Positions 43,865 to 55,785 of a stretch of 64,000 nucleotides of DNA are shown here, one piece after another. The notes under the pieces were generated by a model. That model was given only the letters and a program-made list of their open reading frames with translations, had not been told where the DNA came from and ran no database searches. Position 1 is the stretch's first letter. Every line of letters starts with the position of its first letter. Position numbers and translations under genes: made by a program. Source of the DNA: Ampullaceana balthica (Eukaryota; Mollusca; Gastropoda; Lymnaeidae); the NCBI GenBank assembly GCA_944989445.1, contig CALYLW010000328.1, positions 370,501-434,500 of the forward strand. Direction: 5' to 3'.

Positions 43865-44570
43865 GCGGGCAGCAAGTTCCAGCTGCTCTATGAACAAGTG
43901 AGCTGCTCTTCAAAATCAAAACTTTAGTTGTTTATTTATTTTTTGTTTCCATACTTTGAGGTAGTCTGAACTTGAAAGACAACTTGTTTATAAAGTCATT
44001 CTGTAGGGTCCCACAGCTGTAAGGCAAGGCTTTGCGGGGGTATTAGCACGGCTGGCGAATAATGTATAAGTCTATAGACTTAATGAACTTGCTCAACTTT
44101 CATCCCTTATCAGCAGCACGATATCACTCAAGGTGTCATGTGCACATTACCATCGCCATTCATACTAATCTGAGGTCTCTGGAGATTTTATTCACTGGCT
44201 TTCTCTCCTTCTCCTTTGTCTCCCTCTTGTCTCTCTCCTCTCTCTGTGTCCCTCCCTCCCTCTCATTTGTCTTCCTCTTGTCTCTCTCCTCTCTCTGTGT
44301 ACCTCCCGCCCTCCCTCTCCCGTGATCCCTGGTGTTAATGAAATCGTGCGGGATCAACTCCAGATCATTCAGTTGTGGTTGAGATAAGAACCGGATGTTG
44401 TGACTACAGAAATATTTCAAATGTACATGGATATGTTACATTGGTCTACTTCTACTGTTAGCCAACGGTTCTCATGTCATTCTAATGGGGTTCTAAGGGG
44501 GGACAGGCGTACATAATTTGATAACCTGATGCCGCACCGGTCGGGCGAATGTCCACAAATATCTACCTAT
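43865..44570. other. Spacer with a pyrimidine tract
   Basis: Positions 44203-44325 hold a CT-rich stretch in which a roughly 55-bp segment (ctcttgtctctctcctctct) is duplicated. No gene seen. Confidence 0.45.
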
Positions 44571-44657
44571 TGCATCTAACAAAGAAAACCATGGATAAAC
44601 GTAGGACGCCATATTCTTGCGTAATGAATGAGCGTCTATAATAGATGAGATAAAATA
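44571..44657 (+). mobile_element. LINE GATAA-family 3-prime tail, copy 3
   Basis: The sequence catggataaacgtaggacgc, then attcttgcgtaatgaatgag and gatgagataaaataa, matches the untranslated end at 36220-36298 and 50855-50921. Only about 90 bp is retained. Confidence 0.6.
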
Positions 44658-44685
44658 ACAAGTCTCAGCGTCTGTGAATATGTAC

Positions 44686-46014
44686 GAGTGTCTGCGTGTA
44701 CAAGGGTCCTCAGACCTCTGTGAGTGTCTGCGTGTACAAGGGTCCTCAGACCTCTGTGAGTGTCTGCGTGTACAAGGGTCATCAGACCTCTGTGGGTGTC
44801 TGCGTGTACAAGGGTCCTCAGACCTCTGTGAGTGTCTGCGTGTACAAGGGTCCTCAGACTTCTGTGAGTGTCTGCGTGTACAAGGGTCCTCAGACTTCTG
44901 TGAGTGTCTGCGTGTACAAGGGTCCTCAGACTTCTGTGAGTGTCTGCGTGTACAAGGGTCCTCAGACTTCTGTGAGTGTCTGCGTGTACAAGGGTCCTCA
45001 GACTTCTGTGAGTGTCTGCGTGTACAAGGGTCCTCAGACCTCTGTGAGTGTCTGCGTGTACAAGGGTCCTCAGACTTCTGTGAGTGTCTGCGTGTACAAG
45101 GGTCCTCAGACTTCTGTGAGTGTCTGCGTGTACAAGGGTCCTCAGACTTCTGTGAGTGTCTGCGTGTACAAGGGTCCTCAGACCTCTGTGAGTGTCTGCG
45201 TGTACAAGGGTCCTCAGACTTCTGTGAGTGTCTGCGTGTACAAGGGTCCTCAGACTTCTGTGAGTGTCTGCGTGTACAAGGGTCCTCAGACTTCTGTGAG
45301 TGTCTGCGTGTACAAGGGTCCTCAGACTTCTGTGAGTGTCTGCGTGTACAAGGGTTCTCAGACTTCTGTGAGTGTCTGCGTGTACAAGGGTCCTCAGACT
45401 TCTGTGAGTGTCTGCGTGTACAAGGGTCCTCAGACCTCTGTGAGTGTCTGTGTGTACAAGGGTCCTCAGACCTCTGTGAGTGTCTGCGTGTACAAGGGTC
45501 CTCAGACCTCTGTGAGTGTCTGCGTGTACAAGGGTCCTCAGACCTCTGTGAGTGTCTGCGTGTACAAGGGTCCTCAGACCTCTGTGAGTGTCTGCGTGTA
45601 CAAGGGTCCTCAGACCTCTGTGAGTGTCTGCGTGTACAAGGGTCCTCAGACCTCTTTGAGTGTCTGCGTGTACAAGGGTCCTCAGACCTCTGTGAGTGTC
45701 TGCGTGTACAAGGGTCCTCAGACCTCTGTGAGTGTCTGCGTGTACAAGGGTCCTCAGACCTCTGTGAGTGTCTGCGTGTATAAGGGTCCTCAGACCTCTG
45801 TGAGTGTCTGCGTGTACAAGGGTCCTCAGACCTCTGTGAGTGTCTGCGTGTACAAGGGTCCTCAGACCTCTGTGAGTGTCTGCGTGTACAAGGGTCCTCA
45901 GACCTCTGTGAGTGTCTGCGTGTACAAGGGTCCTCAGACCTCTGTGAGTGTCTGCGTGTACAAGGGTCCTCAGACCTCTGTGAGTGTCTGCGTGTACAAG
46001 GGTCCTCACACCTC
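44686..46014 (+). repeat. 36-bp minisatellite, about 37 copies
   Basis: The unit contains gagtgtctgcgtgtacaagg and gtcctcagacctct. A cttctg versus cctctg variant occurs in blocks: mostly cttctg between 44850 and 45420, mostly cctctg outside, which shows block-wise homogenisation. Frames of about 370-457 codons on both strands are 12-residue repeats. Confidence 0.96.
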
Positions 46015-47120
46015 GGTATCTACTGTACCACTCTCTGACTTCTGTATCTACTGCACCACTCTCTGACTTCTGTATCTACTGTACAACTCTCTGACTTCTG
46101 TATCTCCTATACCACTCTCTGACTTCTTTATCTACTGCACAACTCTCTGACTTCTGTATCTACTGTACCACTCTCTGACTTCTGTATCTACTGTACCACT
46201 CTCTGACTTCTGTATCAACTGTACCACTCTCTGACTTCTGTATCTACTGTACCACTCTCTGACTTCTGTATCTACTGTACCACTCTCTGACTTCTGTATC
46301 TACTGCACCACTCTCTGACTTCTGTATCTACTGCACCACTCTCTGACTTCTGTATCTACTGTACCACTCTCTGACTTCTGTATCTACTGTACCACTCTCT
46401 GACTTCTGTATCTACTGTACCACTCTCTGACTTCTGTATCTACTGCACCACTCTCTGACTTCTGTATCTACTGCACCACTCTCTGACTTCTGTATCTACA
46501 GTACCACTCTCTGACTTCTGTATCTACTGTACCACTCTCTGACTTCTGTATCTACTGTACCACTCTCTGACTTCTGTATCTACTGTACCACTCTCTGACT
46601 TCTGTATCTACTGCACCACTCTCTGACTTCTGTATCTACTGTACCACTCTCTGACTTCTGTATCTACTGTACCACTCTCTGACTTCTGTATCTACTGTAC
46701 CACTCTCTGACTTCTGTATCTACTGTACCACTCTCTGACTTCTGTATCTACTGCACCACTCTCTGACTTCTGTATCTACTGTACCACTCTCTGACTTCTG
46801 TATCTACTGTACCACTCTGTGACTTCTGTATCTACTGTACCACTCTCTGACTTCTGTATCTACTGCACCACTCTCTGACTTCTGTATCTACTGTACCACT
46901 CTCTGACTTCTGTATCTACTGTACCACTCTCTGACTTCTGTATCTACTGTACCACTCTCAGACTTCTGTATCTACTGTACCACTCTCTGACTTCTGTATC
47001 TACTGTACCTCTCTCTGACTTCTGTATCTACTGTACCTCTATCTGACTTATGTATCTACTGTACCACTCTCTGACTTCTGTATCTACTGTACCACTCTCT
47101 GACTTCTGTATCTACTGTAC
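46015..47120 (+). repeat. 28-bp minisatellite, about 39 copies
   Basis: The unit contains tactgtaccactctctgact and tctgtatc. It begins at the last unit of the 36-bp array and merges into the next array through tactgtacc. Variants are gcacc and rare gtacctc. Confidence 0.95.
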
Positions 47121-47590
47121 CCCTATGCGACTACTGTCTACTGTACCACTATGCGACTACTGTCTACTGCACCACTATGCGACTACTGTCTACTGCACCA
47201 CTATGTGACTGTCTACTGCACCACTATGTGACTGTCTACTGCACCACTATGCGACTGTCTACTGCACCACTATGCGACTACTGTCTACTGTACCACTTGC
47301 GACTACTGTCTACTGTACCACTATGCGACTGTCTACTGCACCACTATGCGACTACTGTCTACTGCACCACTATGCGACTGTCTACTGCACCACTATGCGA
47401 CTGTCTACTGCACCACTATGTGACTGTCTACTGCACCACTATGTGACTTTCTACTGCACCACTATGTGACTGTCTACTGCACCACTATGTGACTGTCTAC
47501 TGCACCACTATGTGACTGTCTACTGCACCACTATGCGACTGTCTACTGCACATCTATGCGACTGTCTACTGCACCACTATGCGACTACTG
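47113..47590 (+). repeat. 23/26-bp minisatellite, about 20 copies
   Basis: The unit is tactgcaccactatgcgact with gtc, or with actgtc as the 26-bp form. It shares tactg(t/c)accact with the preceding 28-bp unit, so it probably arose from it. The short forms dominate on the right. Confidence 0.93.
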
Positions 47591-47875
47591 TGTCAGCTAG
47601 ACCTGGTAAGGACGATTGGTCCGTGTTGATTATTGAATAAATACCATTCCATTTTGGGTAATGGAAGGATCTGGTCTTGTTTTAATAAGAGTTTGAAAAT
47701 ATGCGGTCACGTAAAAAAGATAATAGAGCAATGGCAAAACAAAAAAGAACCTTCGCGATAGTGTAACCGGTTTCTTGTGTGAATGTATTAGAGCCATGAA
47801 TAGACTGATCATGGCGACAGTTTCTCGCATGAGTGATTCACATCTCCTTAGGATCATCTTTCACTTGTCAAAGTC
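47591..47875. other. Short spacer
   Basis: No gene or repeat recognised. Confidence 0.4.
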
Positions 47876-48056
47876 AGGATGGGGCAGTGGTGTCTCTAAG
47901 GGGCTGGGCTAAGGATGGGGCAGTGATGTTTCTAAGGGGCTGGGCTAAGGATGGGGCAGTGGTGTTTCTAAGGGGCTGGGCTAAGGATGGGGCAGTGGTG
48001 TCTCTAAGGGGCTGGGCTAAGGATGGGGCAGTGGTGTTTCTTAGGAGCTGGGCTAA
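47876..48056 (+). repeat. 36-bp tandem repeat, 5 copies
   Basis: The unit contains aggatggggcagtggtgttt and ctaaggggctgggcta. Single-base variants only. Confidence 0.93.
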
Positions 48057-48198
48057 AAAAAGGTGCGGTTTCTGGTAGACAAAATGATGGTGGATTATCG
48101 CGACTCTAATAGCAGGATTGTGAGAGTGTACGGCTAAAGTTGTTGGCTGTAGTTATGTTTAGAGAAACCATGAGGGTTCGTTGTGCTGTTCAGAAACC

Positions 48199-48354
48199 AA
48201 GTAAGGCGTGATTAACGTGACAAGTAAGGCGTGGTTAACTTGACAAGTAAGGCGAGGTTAACATGACAAGTAAGGCGTGGTTAACTTGACAAGTAAGGCG
48301 AGGTTAACATGAAAAGTAAGGCGAGGTTAACATGACAAGTAAGGCGTGGTTAAC
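48199..48354 (+). repeat. 23-bp tandem repeat, about 6.5 copies
   Basis: The unit is aagtaaggcgtggttaactt plus gac, with cgagg/cgtgg and catg/cttg variants. Confidence 0.92.
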
Positions 48355-49293
48355 GCCATGAGAAAGCAGTTAAAATGAATTTAAGCTGTGCTATTAATAG
48401 GACAAATATCTGAGACGCCAACTGAATATCTCCGGCAGTGTGTGTGTGTGTGTGTGTGGTGTGTGGTGGGGGTGGGGTGAGTAAGTGCCGACCAGCTTGT
48501 TTATGCTTATGATGCAATAACTCACGCCTGGCTTGGGGAGGTATTTTCAACTGATAAGACCTGGGTTAGAAGGACGCACGTGAAGGCCAAGTACACCGAT
48601 CCCAGCCGACTCTCGCACAGGCTTACGCCGGTGATGTTTACCTGACTAAATTGCTTTCTCGTGGAAATCCGGAAACAGATATCGGGTCATCAATGTTTGA
48701 TAAGACATTAAGAGAAGAATTTTCAAAAAAAGGTGCGCGGCGCCCCAGTTTTATGTTTGCTCGTGTTTTTTATTTTAACCCTAAAATATGAATTTGGTGT
48801 TGAGAAATCCGTAGTGTTCCGATTTTGTCTGTTGTTTCCGTGTTGTATAGATATCAATGCAGTAAGCTTTGAAGCTCCCGGTAACTATAAACTTGAACAC
48901 ATTCGTTGGTTTTACCGTTGTTCGTGGAAAACTGTTGCAGACGATATTCAATATTAAACTAGAGTTTCAGTAAATAAAAAGGATGTACAAGACACATTCA
49001 CACACTTCTCTCCTCTTATAACTTCCAAGCATTTAACTAGAAATGTGGCGCCGAGAAAAACTTGAATTTATTACACGGTTTATTTACATATGTTCGAATA
49101 GGTTGTTGTCCCCCCCCCCAATTGGCGTGGACCAGGAATCAGCTTAATCTCCAACAGTCTACAACATGGGGTACGTCACGTTGAATGAGGAATAAGTATT
49201 ACGATGATCCCTCTGTTCATGTCATGAGAAGCCTTCACTAAGCTCATAATTAATATCTGACATCCGGCCGACCGTGGGGTGTTGTCAGTGTTT
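48355..49293. other. Spacer with GT microsatellite
   Basis: A GT tract lies at 48437-48458. The 74-codon frame at 48733-48957 is hydrophobic at its start but otherwise featureless. No gene supported. Confidence 0.4.
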
Positions 49294-49937
49294 CCTTGTC
49301 TTAACATCACGACTGCACTTTGCACAGCTGTGCCGACAACCTTGTCTTAACATCACGACTGCACTTTGCACAGTTGTGCCGACAACCTTGTCTTAACATC
49401 ACGACTGCACTTTCCACAGTTGTGCCGACAACCTTGTCTTAACATCACGACTGCACTTTCCACAGTTGTGCCGACAACCTTGTCTTAACATCACGACTGC
49501 ACTTTGCACAGTTGTGCCGACAACCTTGTCTTAACATCACGACTGCACTTTCCACAGTTGGGCCGACAACCTTGTCTTAACATCACGACTGCACTTTGCA
49601 CAGTTGTGCCGACAACCTTGTCTTAACATCACGACTGCACTTTCCACAGTTGTGCCGACAACCTTGTCTTAACATCACGACTGCACTTTCCACAGTTGTG
49701 CCGACAACCTTGTCTTAACATCACGACTGCACTTTCCACAGTTGTGCCGACAACCTTGTCTTAACATCACGACTGCACTTTGCACAGTTGTGCCGACAAC
49801 ATTGTCTTAACATCACGACTGCACTTTGCACAGTTGTGCCGACAACCTTGTCTTAACATCGCGTCTGCACTTTGCACAGTTGTGCCGACAACCTTGTCTT
49901 AACATCGCGTCTGCACTTTCTACAGTTGTGCCGACAA
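49294..49937 (+). repeat. 46-bp minisatellite, about 14 copies
   Basis: The unit contains ccttgtcttaacatcacgac and tgcactttgcacagttgtgc. Two short dyads recur in every full unit: gcacagttgtgc (GCACA/TGTGC) and, across the unit junction, gacaaccttgtc (GACAA/TTGTC). Variants replace ttgcac by ttccac. Confidence 0.95.
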
Positions 49938-50091
49938 GCCCATAACACATGAACACGTACAACAGTGCACCCCCAGCCCAGATAGAATTAAAGTAAACAA
50001 ATGAAAGCATAAAATGATTACAATATAAGGGGCACCTGTGACTCTAAACCTGACTCAGATCTGCGTGGTAGGGAAACATTAAATAGCTTGC

Positions 50092-50921
50092 TTGGCCAAA
50101 AGGCTTATAGAAGTAATAATACATACGGCAATTAATTCTGATTTGGAAATACAACATAAAGATAACTTAATACAACCCTCAGATAGTGTGACCCTTCAAA
50201 ACAGCCCCGGACAAAACGGCCCCGACATAACGGCCCCGGTCAAAACGGCCCCAGACAAATTGTTAACATTTTCAACAATAACTTTAATCTCTACTTCATT
50301 TTAAGCTTTTGTCAACTTTTTCTCCCTTAAAGAAAGTGGTAAAATTGTAAAATTATATCTTGTGATGTTATTATATTGTTTCTTGTCAACAAACAGCCGC
50401 GATTGGTACCATTTCGCGTAAAGGCTATTAAATTCACTATTGTGATGTGATTATTATTGTTTATTATTAGCAGAACCTGACACTGAATAGGTGAGTAAAA
50501 ATACGAATTTAATATTTGATTGGACATTTTACTTTTAGTCCATCTATTAGTCCGGGGCCGTTTTATCGGGGCCGTTTTATCGGGGCCGTTTTATCGGGGC
50601 CGTTTTGTCGGGGCCGTTTTGTCGGGGCCGTTTTATCGGGGCCGTTTTGTCCTGGGCCGTTTTGTCGGTGAACCCTCAGATAGACATAAGGATAAAAACA
50701 CCTTTCTTATTCCATATGCAAGAACACATACAAATTTTCATTCTTCCCGTACGGAATTCGGGCGTGAAATTGATTGCCTGGAGAAACCAGAAAAACCAAC
50801 ACTTTACCAACATTTAAAACTCTAATAAGAATACAGGATTAGACACAAACCATAATTAAGCGTAGTACGCAATAATCTTCTGTATGTAATGAGCATCTGT
50901 AAGAGATAAGATAAGATAAGC
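50092..50921 (+). mobile_element. LINE GATAA-family fragment, copy 2, split by an insertion
   Basis: The right part (50684-50921) matches copy 1: cacctttcttattccatatg, an attcttcccgtacggaattcg-like segment, gcgtagtacgcaataatctt and a GATAA tail (50903-50921). The left part before 50187 should be the upstream coding sequence of the same LINE, interrupted by the foldback-like element. The ORF carries frameshifts relative to copy 1. Confidence 0.65.
50187..50674. mobile_element. Foldback/MULE-like element, 488 bp, with repeat-built inverted ends
   Basis: Left (50187-50252): ggacaaaacggccccgacat and two more cggcccc copies. Right (50551-50674): seven or more iterations of a roughly 17-bp ggggccgttttatcg/gtcg unit in the opposite sense. 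Both ends are flanked by ctcagatag (50178-50186 and 50675-50683), a 9-bp target duplication extended by three to four matching bases on the left side. Inverted repeats made of short tandem units with 9-bp duplications are typical of foldback and Mutator-like elements. No transposase inside. Confidence 0.7.
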
Positions 50922-51000
50922 TAGTGAACAAAGTTGGTGTTGCCGTCAGTCATAAAAAAGTGAGGGAGGTGGGGGGAAGACAGAGGGGGCTTAACTAAAA

Positions 51001-51501
51001 GCGAGATTGTATGTGTGGGAGTGGGGTATCAATGAGATTGTATGTGTGGGAGTGGGGTATCAATGAGATTGTATTGTGGGATTGGGGTAGTAATGAGATT
51101 GTATGTGTGGGAGTGGGGTATCAATGAGATTGTATGTGTGGGAGTGGGGTAGCAATGAGATTGTATGTGTGGGAGTGGGGTAGCAATGAGATTGTATGTG
51201 TGGGAGTGGGGTATCAATGAGATTGTATGTGTGGGAGTGGGGTATCAATGAGATTGTATGTGTGGGAGTGGGGTATCAATGAGATTGTATGTGTGGGAGT
51301 GGGGTATCAATGAGATTGTATGTGTGGGAGTGGGGTTTCAATGAGATTGTATGTGTGGGAGTGGGGTTTCAATGAGATTGTATGTGTGGGAGTGGGGTAT
51401 CAATGAGATTGTATGTGTGGGAGTGGGGTATCAATGAGATTGTATGTGTGGGAGTGGGGTAGCAATGAGATTGTATGTGTGGGAGTGGGGTAGCAATGAG
51501 A
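51001..51501 (+). repeat. 31-bp minisatellite, about 16 copies
   Basis: The unit contains gtgggagtggggtatcaatg and agattgtatgt. Copies vary at one position (tatc, tagc, tttc). One early copy lacks two bases. No coding role. Confidence 0.94.
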
Positions 51502-51900
51502 TGCCGCAGATGTGTGTCGGTGACATGAAGGCGCCTTTGATGTCAGCAAGTGATGGCGCAGAGAAGTGCACTCTCCGTCAGTATGTTTATTTCTATGTCT
51601 TTTGTTTATGTTTATTTGTATGGCCTGTCAAATACTTCATCAATTAAATCGCCCAGGGTCATGAAATTATATTATAATTGTGCTTTAAAATGATCTCATA
51701 TGGAATTAATTCAATGATATACCAATGTAGGTGGCTAAGCCTTGCAGAGATGATATTTAAAACATGTGCAGGCTGGACGCAAGATGTCCGTCAACTAAGC
51801 GAATGGAGCAAAAAAAATAATTTTTAGAATTAAAAACTAAAGTAAGAAGTAACACGTTTGTGTAGCATAAAAAAATTTGTTAGTGCACATTATTTACATT
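51502..51900. other. Unique spacer
   Basis: No gene or repeat recognised. Confidence 0.4.
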
Positions 51901-52461
51901 CTCCATGAAATATTCTCATTTATAGCGCACACCATGAAATATTCTCATTTATAGCGCACACCATGTAATATTCTCATTTATAGCGCACTCCATGAAATAT
52001 TCTTATTTATAGCGCACTCCACGAAATATTCTTATTTATAGCGCACTCCATGAAATATTCTTATTTATAGCGCACTCTATGTAATATTCTCATCTATAGC
52101 GCACACCATGTAATATTCTCATTTATAGCGCACTCCATGAAATATTCTTATTTATAGCGCACTCCATGTAATATTCTCATTTATAGCGCACACCGTGTTA
52201 TATTCTCATTTATAACGCACACCATGAAATATGTTTTTTATTTATAGCGCACTCCATGTAATATTCTCATTCATAGCGCAGTCCGTGTAATTTTCTCATT
52301 TATAGCGCACACCATGTAATATTCTCATTTATAACGCACACCATGAAATATTCTCATTTATAGCGCAGTCCATGTAATATTCTCATTTGTAGCGCACACC
52401 ATGAAATATTCTCATATTTAGCGCACTCCGTGTAATATTCTCATTTATAACGCACACCATG
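51901..52461 (+). repeat. 29-bp minisatellite, about 19 copies
   Basis: The unit contains attctcatttatagcgcaca and ccatgaaat. Variants are cactcc, gtaat, ttatt and ataacg. The array is moderately diverged throughout. Confidence 0.93.
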
Positions 52462-52653
52462 CACTTCAGGAAATTACAAATTTCAATCACATGATAATAT
52501 ATTGCCGCCGTACTGGTTTTTTTATATCTCAATCATCGGCTGCCTCGGCACTCTTTGGTACAGGCCTGCGACATGACCGGGTTCTACAATATATTATGTG
52601 TCATTGTGACATTTCCTTGTAGAAGGCCAACCATACTTCCACACAAAGCAACA

Positions 52654-52729
52654 TGGAATCACCACAATGTCCCATCCATTGAATCACCACAATGTCCCAT
52701 CCATTGAATCACCACAATGTCCCATCCAT
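52654..52729 (+). repeat. 25-bp tandem repeat, 3 copies
   Basis: Three nearly exact copies of gaatcaccacaatgtcccat plus ccatt. Confidence 0.9.
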
Positions 52730-53189
52730 GTTATTATATAAATTATACAGCCATGTTGAGGGCTGACACTTCTTAGAACATAGCGAGCTCATGTGACTGT
52801 AATGATTTTGATATCAAATAACATATCACACAGACGGACGTTTATGATCGCAGTTACCGCTAATCCCCTATGAAAGCCGACCTGTAAATAACACCTGCAG
52901 GACACGGCAGGTGTCACCAGGGCTGTCATGAGACCTGTCATTATATACATGTTCAAATAACCCATTATACGCGGGTGTACATGCAAGTCTTTTTACACTT
53001 CTAAGGAAACCTGGAACGTTTTAGTACATGACAACTGTGTACGGGTAGTTGGATGACGGTTGTCGTACACTATAAATATAACACCGTACTCGTTAAGCTC
53101 ATCCAGTCTGATGGAAGTCCAAATTTAATTGCCGGATTAGTTTTAACGGGGGGAAAAGAAGAAGAAAAACATATACTTTCCCTGGATTA
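52730..53189. other. Unique spacer
   Basis: No gene or repeat recognised. Confidence 0.4.
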
Positions 53190-53525
53190 TTTCATTCACT
53201 TCATTGGTTCCTTGTACCAGTACGTATTTACTCCAAACTGTCCGTTCTCGGTCCTATTTCTTCTCGGACTCCTGTCCTCCTATTTTACCGAACTTCCCTC
53301 TATCTCTTCACCCTATCGTCAGCTTTATATGTGTTCTTTCTGTTTCGTAGACAAGCACTAAAACATTCGATGAAAGGTCTTTCTCGTTTTGTGCTGTGAA
53401 AAACTGAATTCTCTCCTATTAGAAAAATCGTACATTCCTGCACGCAACACAAATCTTTACAGAATATTCTTTCCGCACTGACAATCTGACAGTTCTCTGA
53501 ACGATAAATGTAGACTGTGTGTCAC
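53190..53525 (+). mobile_element. L2/CR1-like LINE fragment, third copy
   Basis: The order cttcattggttccttgtacc, caaactgtccgttctcggtc, ctatcgtcagctttat, gcactaaaacattcgatgaa and ggtctttctcgttttgtgct follows 24165-24380 of the longer copy. Decayed by indels; the tail is lost after about 53525 (aacgataaatgtaga). Confidence 0.68.
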
Positions 53526-54355
53526 CAATATTCAGTTTAAGCTGCGCGGCTGCTCAGATAACTGACCGACAACGAGCAGATTAGAATTACCGAGCAGCAA
53601 ATTTCTCTAGTTGTGATGTAATGTGAAGGGCCATGAAGGAGACGCGAACAGGAAAAGGCATGGGGAGAGTGACGTGATAACTTGACCACGTTATTAATGA
53701 AAGTCTTGAAAATGCACAGTTGACCATCTAGATAGGATTATTCGAGAGTCAAACAATAATGTAAGCTTAGACTTCACCACCAACCCACCCCCACACTCGA
53801 TTATCCCAACAACGTCTTTTTATAGTTTTATTTCATTCTTTTTCTTTCAAACTATTTCTAATTTAGCTGATGACGTCGCTGTTGTTTGAGTATCCTTAGA
53901 GCACATCGTTATTATGGTGCACGGATCTGTGACTCACAGCGGTATCAGGTCAACCTGACCTGGCTAATCTCATTAATGTGGCCACCCCTCCTGCCCCCTA
54001 ATGTCTGGAGCCAGTTATTGTTTTTCGTCCGTTGGAAATTTTACACACAAATTACAGCCTCTCCCCCCCCCCACCCCTAGACGTAAGATACACCCCCCCC
54101 CCATCTTTACCTGCTCAGTAAAACAGGTTTAAGAGGCTATTTTTGACATTCATTTAGCAAAACAATGACTTGCAACACATTTAGCAACTGACCTTTTATT
54201 TAAGACTTATTTAATGTACATATTTAGGGTTGAATAAATATTGAACAAATGGGAAGAATGTCACATATTCCTTAAAACTCATCCAGCTCAAAACAAACAA
54301 TCAATCGACAAACCTCAGTGATAATAAACGTGCTGTTTCCTATTGAGAAAGCAAC
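53526..54355. other. Unique spacer
   Basis: No gene recognised. C-runs lie at 54061-54075 and 54092-54102. Confidence 0.4.
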
Positions 54356-54692
54356 GAGACTACTCAGTCTAAAGATAGAACAACAAGGGAGAAAAAAGTA
54401 TACAAGAACGAAAGGTCTATATGAGACTACTCATACTAAAGAAAGAACAATTAAGCAGAACAAAATATACAAGAACGAAAGGTCTATGTGAGACTACTCA
54501 TACTAAAGAAAGAACAATCAAGCACAACAAAGTTACAAGAACGAAAGGTCTCTATGAGACTACTCATACTATTACTGAAGAAAGAACAATCAAGCACAAC
54601 AAAGTTACAAGAACGAAAGGTCTCTATGAGACTACTCATACTATTACTAAAGAAAGAACAATCAAGCAGAACAAAGTTTACACGAACGAAAG
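54356..54692 (+). repeat. 60-72-bp tandem repeat, 5 copies
   Basis: The unit contains gagactactcatactaaaga, aagaacaa(t/c)(t/c)aagca(g/c)aac and caagaacgaaaggtct. Length varies through an optional attact insertion and loss of ata. Overlapping frames of 108-151 codons read through it without known features. Confidence 0.9.
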
Positions 54693-55537
54693 GCCTGCAT
54701 GCTGTAATTTTCCAGGAGATGATAGATTATTCACACAAGCCTGTCAACTACAAGTTTATAATTACGACGTACAAAAAATCATTGCGCTTCATTTTCTCCT
54801 ATTTCTTTGCTTGATCTTAATATGTGCTGAAGTGTTCTGTATACTTGATTCTTTGACTAGCCATCGTGATAAGTAGAAGAACATGACATCAGCGTGCAAT
54901 GTAATTCCTAACACGTGTACGACCCTGTGGGAGTCCATCCATGGTACGCCCACGAGACATGCTTTTCCACTTCTGCTCATAAAAGCCACCAGAGACGTGG
55001 AGTTTCCACATTTCGAATCCGACGGCCCAAAAGATAATCGCTAATGATATCACAAGAGTTTGGGAGAGATTATAGTTTTATTTTTTTGGCTTAGCTGTAC
55101 GTTTGTGTGTGCATATAATCATAAATGTTCTTAAAATAGTCCCTCAAACCCAAACAACAGTCATCTCTTTACTTCCATCTGAGCACCAGGTAAATCAAGT
55201 CCGCTTAGCGCAGTTGGTTCACGCTCAAACAGCAGGTATGAATATCTCTTCCGTCCCCTCTGGTCATGAAATGGATGAGACATTTCAATTTTTTACAGAT
55301 TTGTTCAGACGAATAAACAAACAGCTGACAACAACGCCAACGGTGCATGTGACAGTTAACTAATTCCAGGCCTAAATGTCGGCTTATATTTGGGAACTGT
55401 TGGCAGCATTCATCTTAACGGTTCTCTGCGGATAGTTGAGGAAGAAGTTTTTAACATTGATTTTATCTGTGGCTTGTGTTTTTCTACTCTGATAGTGGGT
55501 TCGAAATAATATCCCCATTAATTTAATAAGTACACAG
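54693..55537. other. Unique spacer upstream of the secreted-protein exon
   Basis: The sequence cttagcgcagttggttcacg (near 55204) resembles a tRNA A-box, but no complete tRNA is formed. A 5-prime untranslated exon or promoter of the downstream gene could lie here; I see no definite signal. Confidence 0.35.
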
Positions 55538-55639
55538 TAGGGCTGCGAAAATTAACGATTAATTAATCGATTAATTAGTTCGATTATATTTTATAAATTA
55601 ATCGAACACATTTTTTTTTAAAAATCAGTACCAGCCCTA
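55538..55639. mobile_element. 102-bp AT-rich hAT-like MITE
   Basis: The ends tagggctgcgaaaatt and gtaccagcccta are inverted at their outer eight bases (tagggctg/cagcccta). The interior, gattaattaatcgattaat, is the same as in the element at 5931. Flanking 8-mers (gtacacag and acaaacga) do not match, so the target duplication has decayed. Confidence 0.6.
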
Positions 55640-55785
55640 ACAAACGAACAGAAGCTTCAAAATAACAGCCATTTATTATCTCAGAATAATAATACATTAC
55701 AGAAAAGAAACAGTTTCAGCCCCAACAACCCAAAGCCAATCTTTTTTAAATATCAAAACTTGATGACAATTCTTTTTTTTTCCAG

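Noticed and set aside
42370..46066. Long open frames of 360-500 codons as repeat proteins
   Set aside because: They lie entirely in 18- and 36-bp arrays, are open on both strands and in several frames at once, and lack start context, splice signals or non-repeat domains.
48733..48957. Small membrane protein
   Set aside because: A hydrophobic stretch in an AT-rich spacer, without further support.
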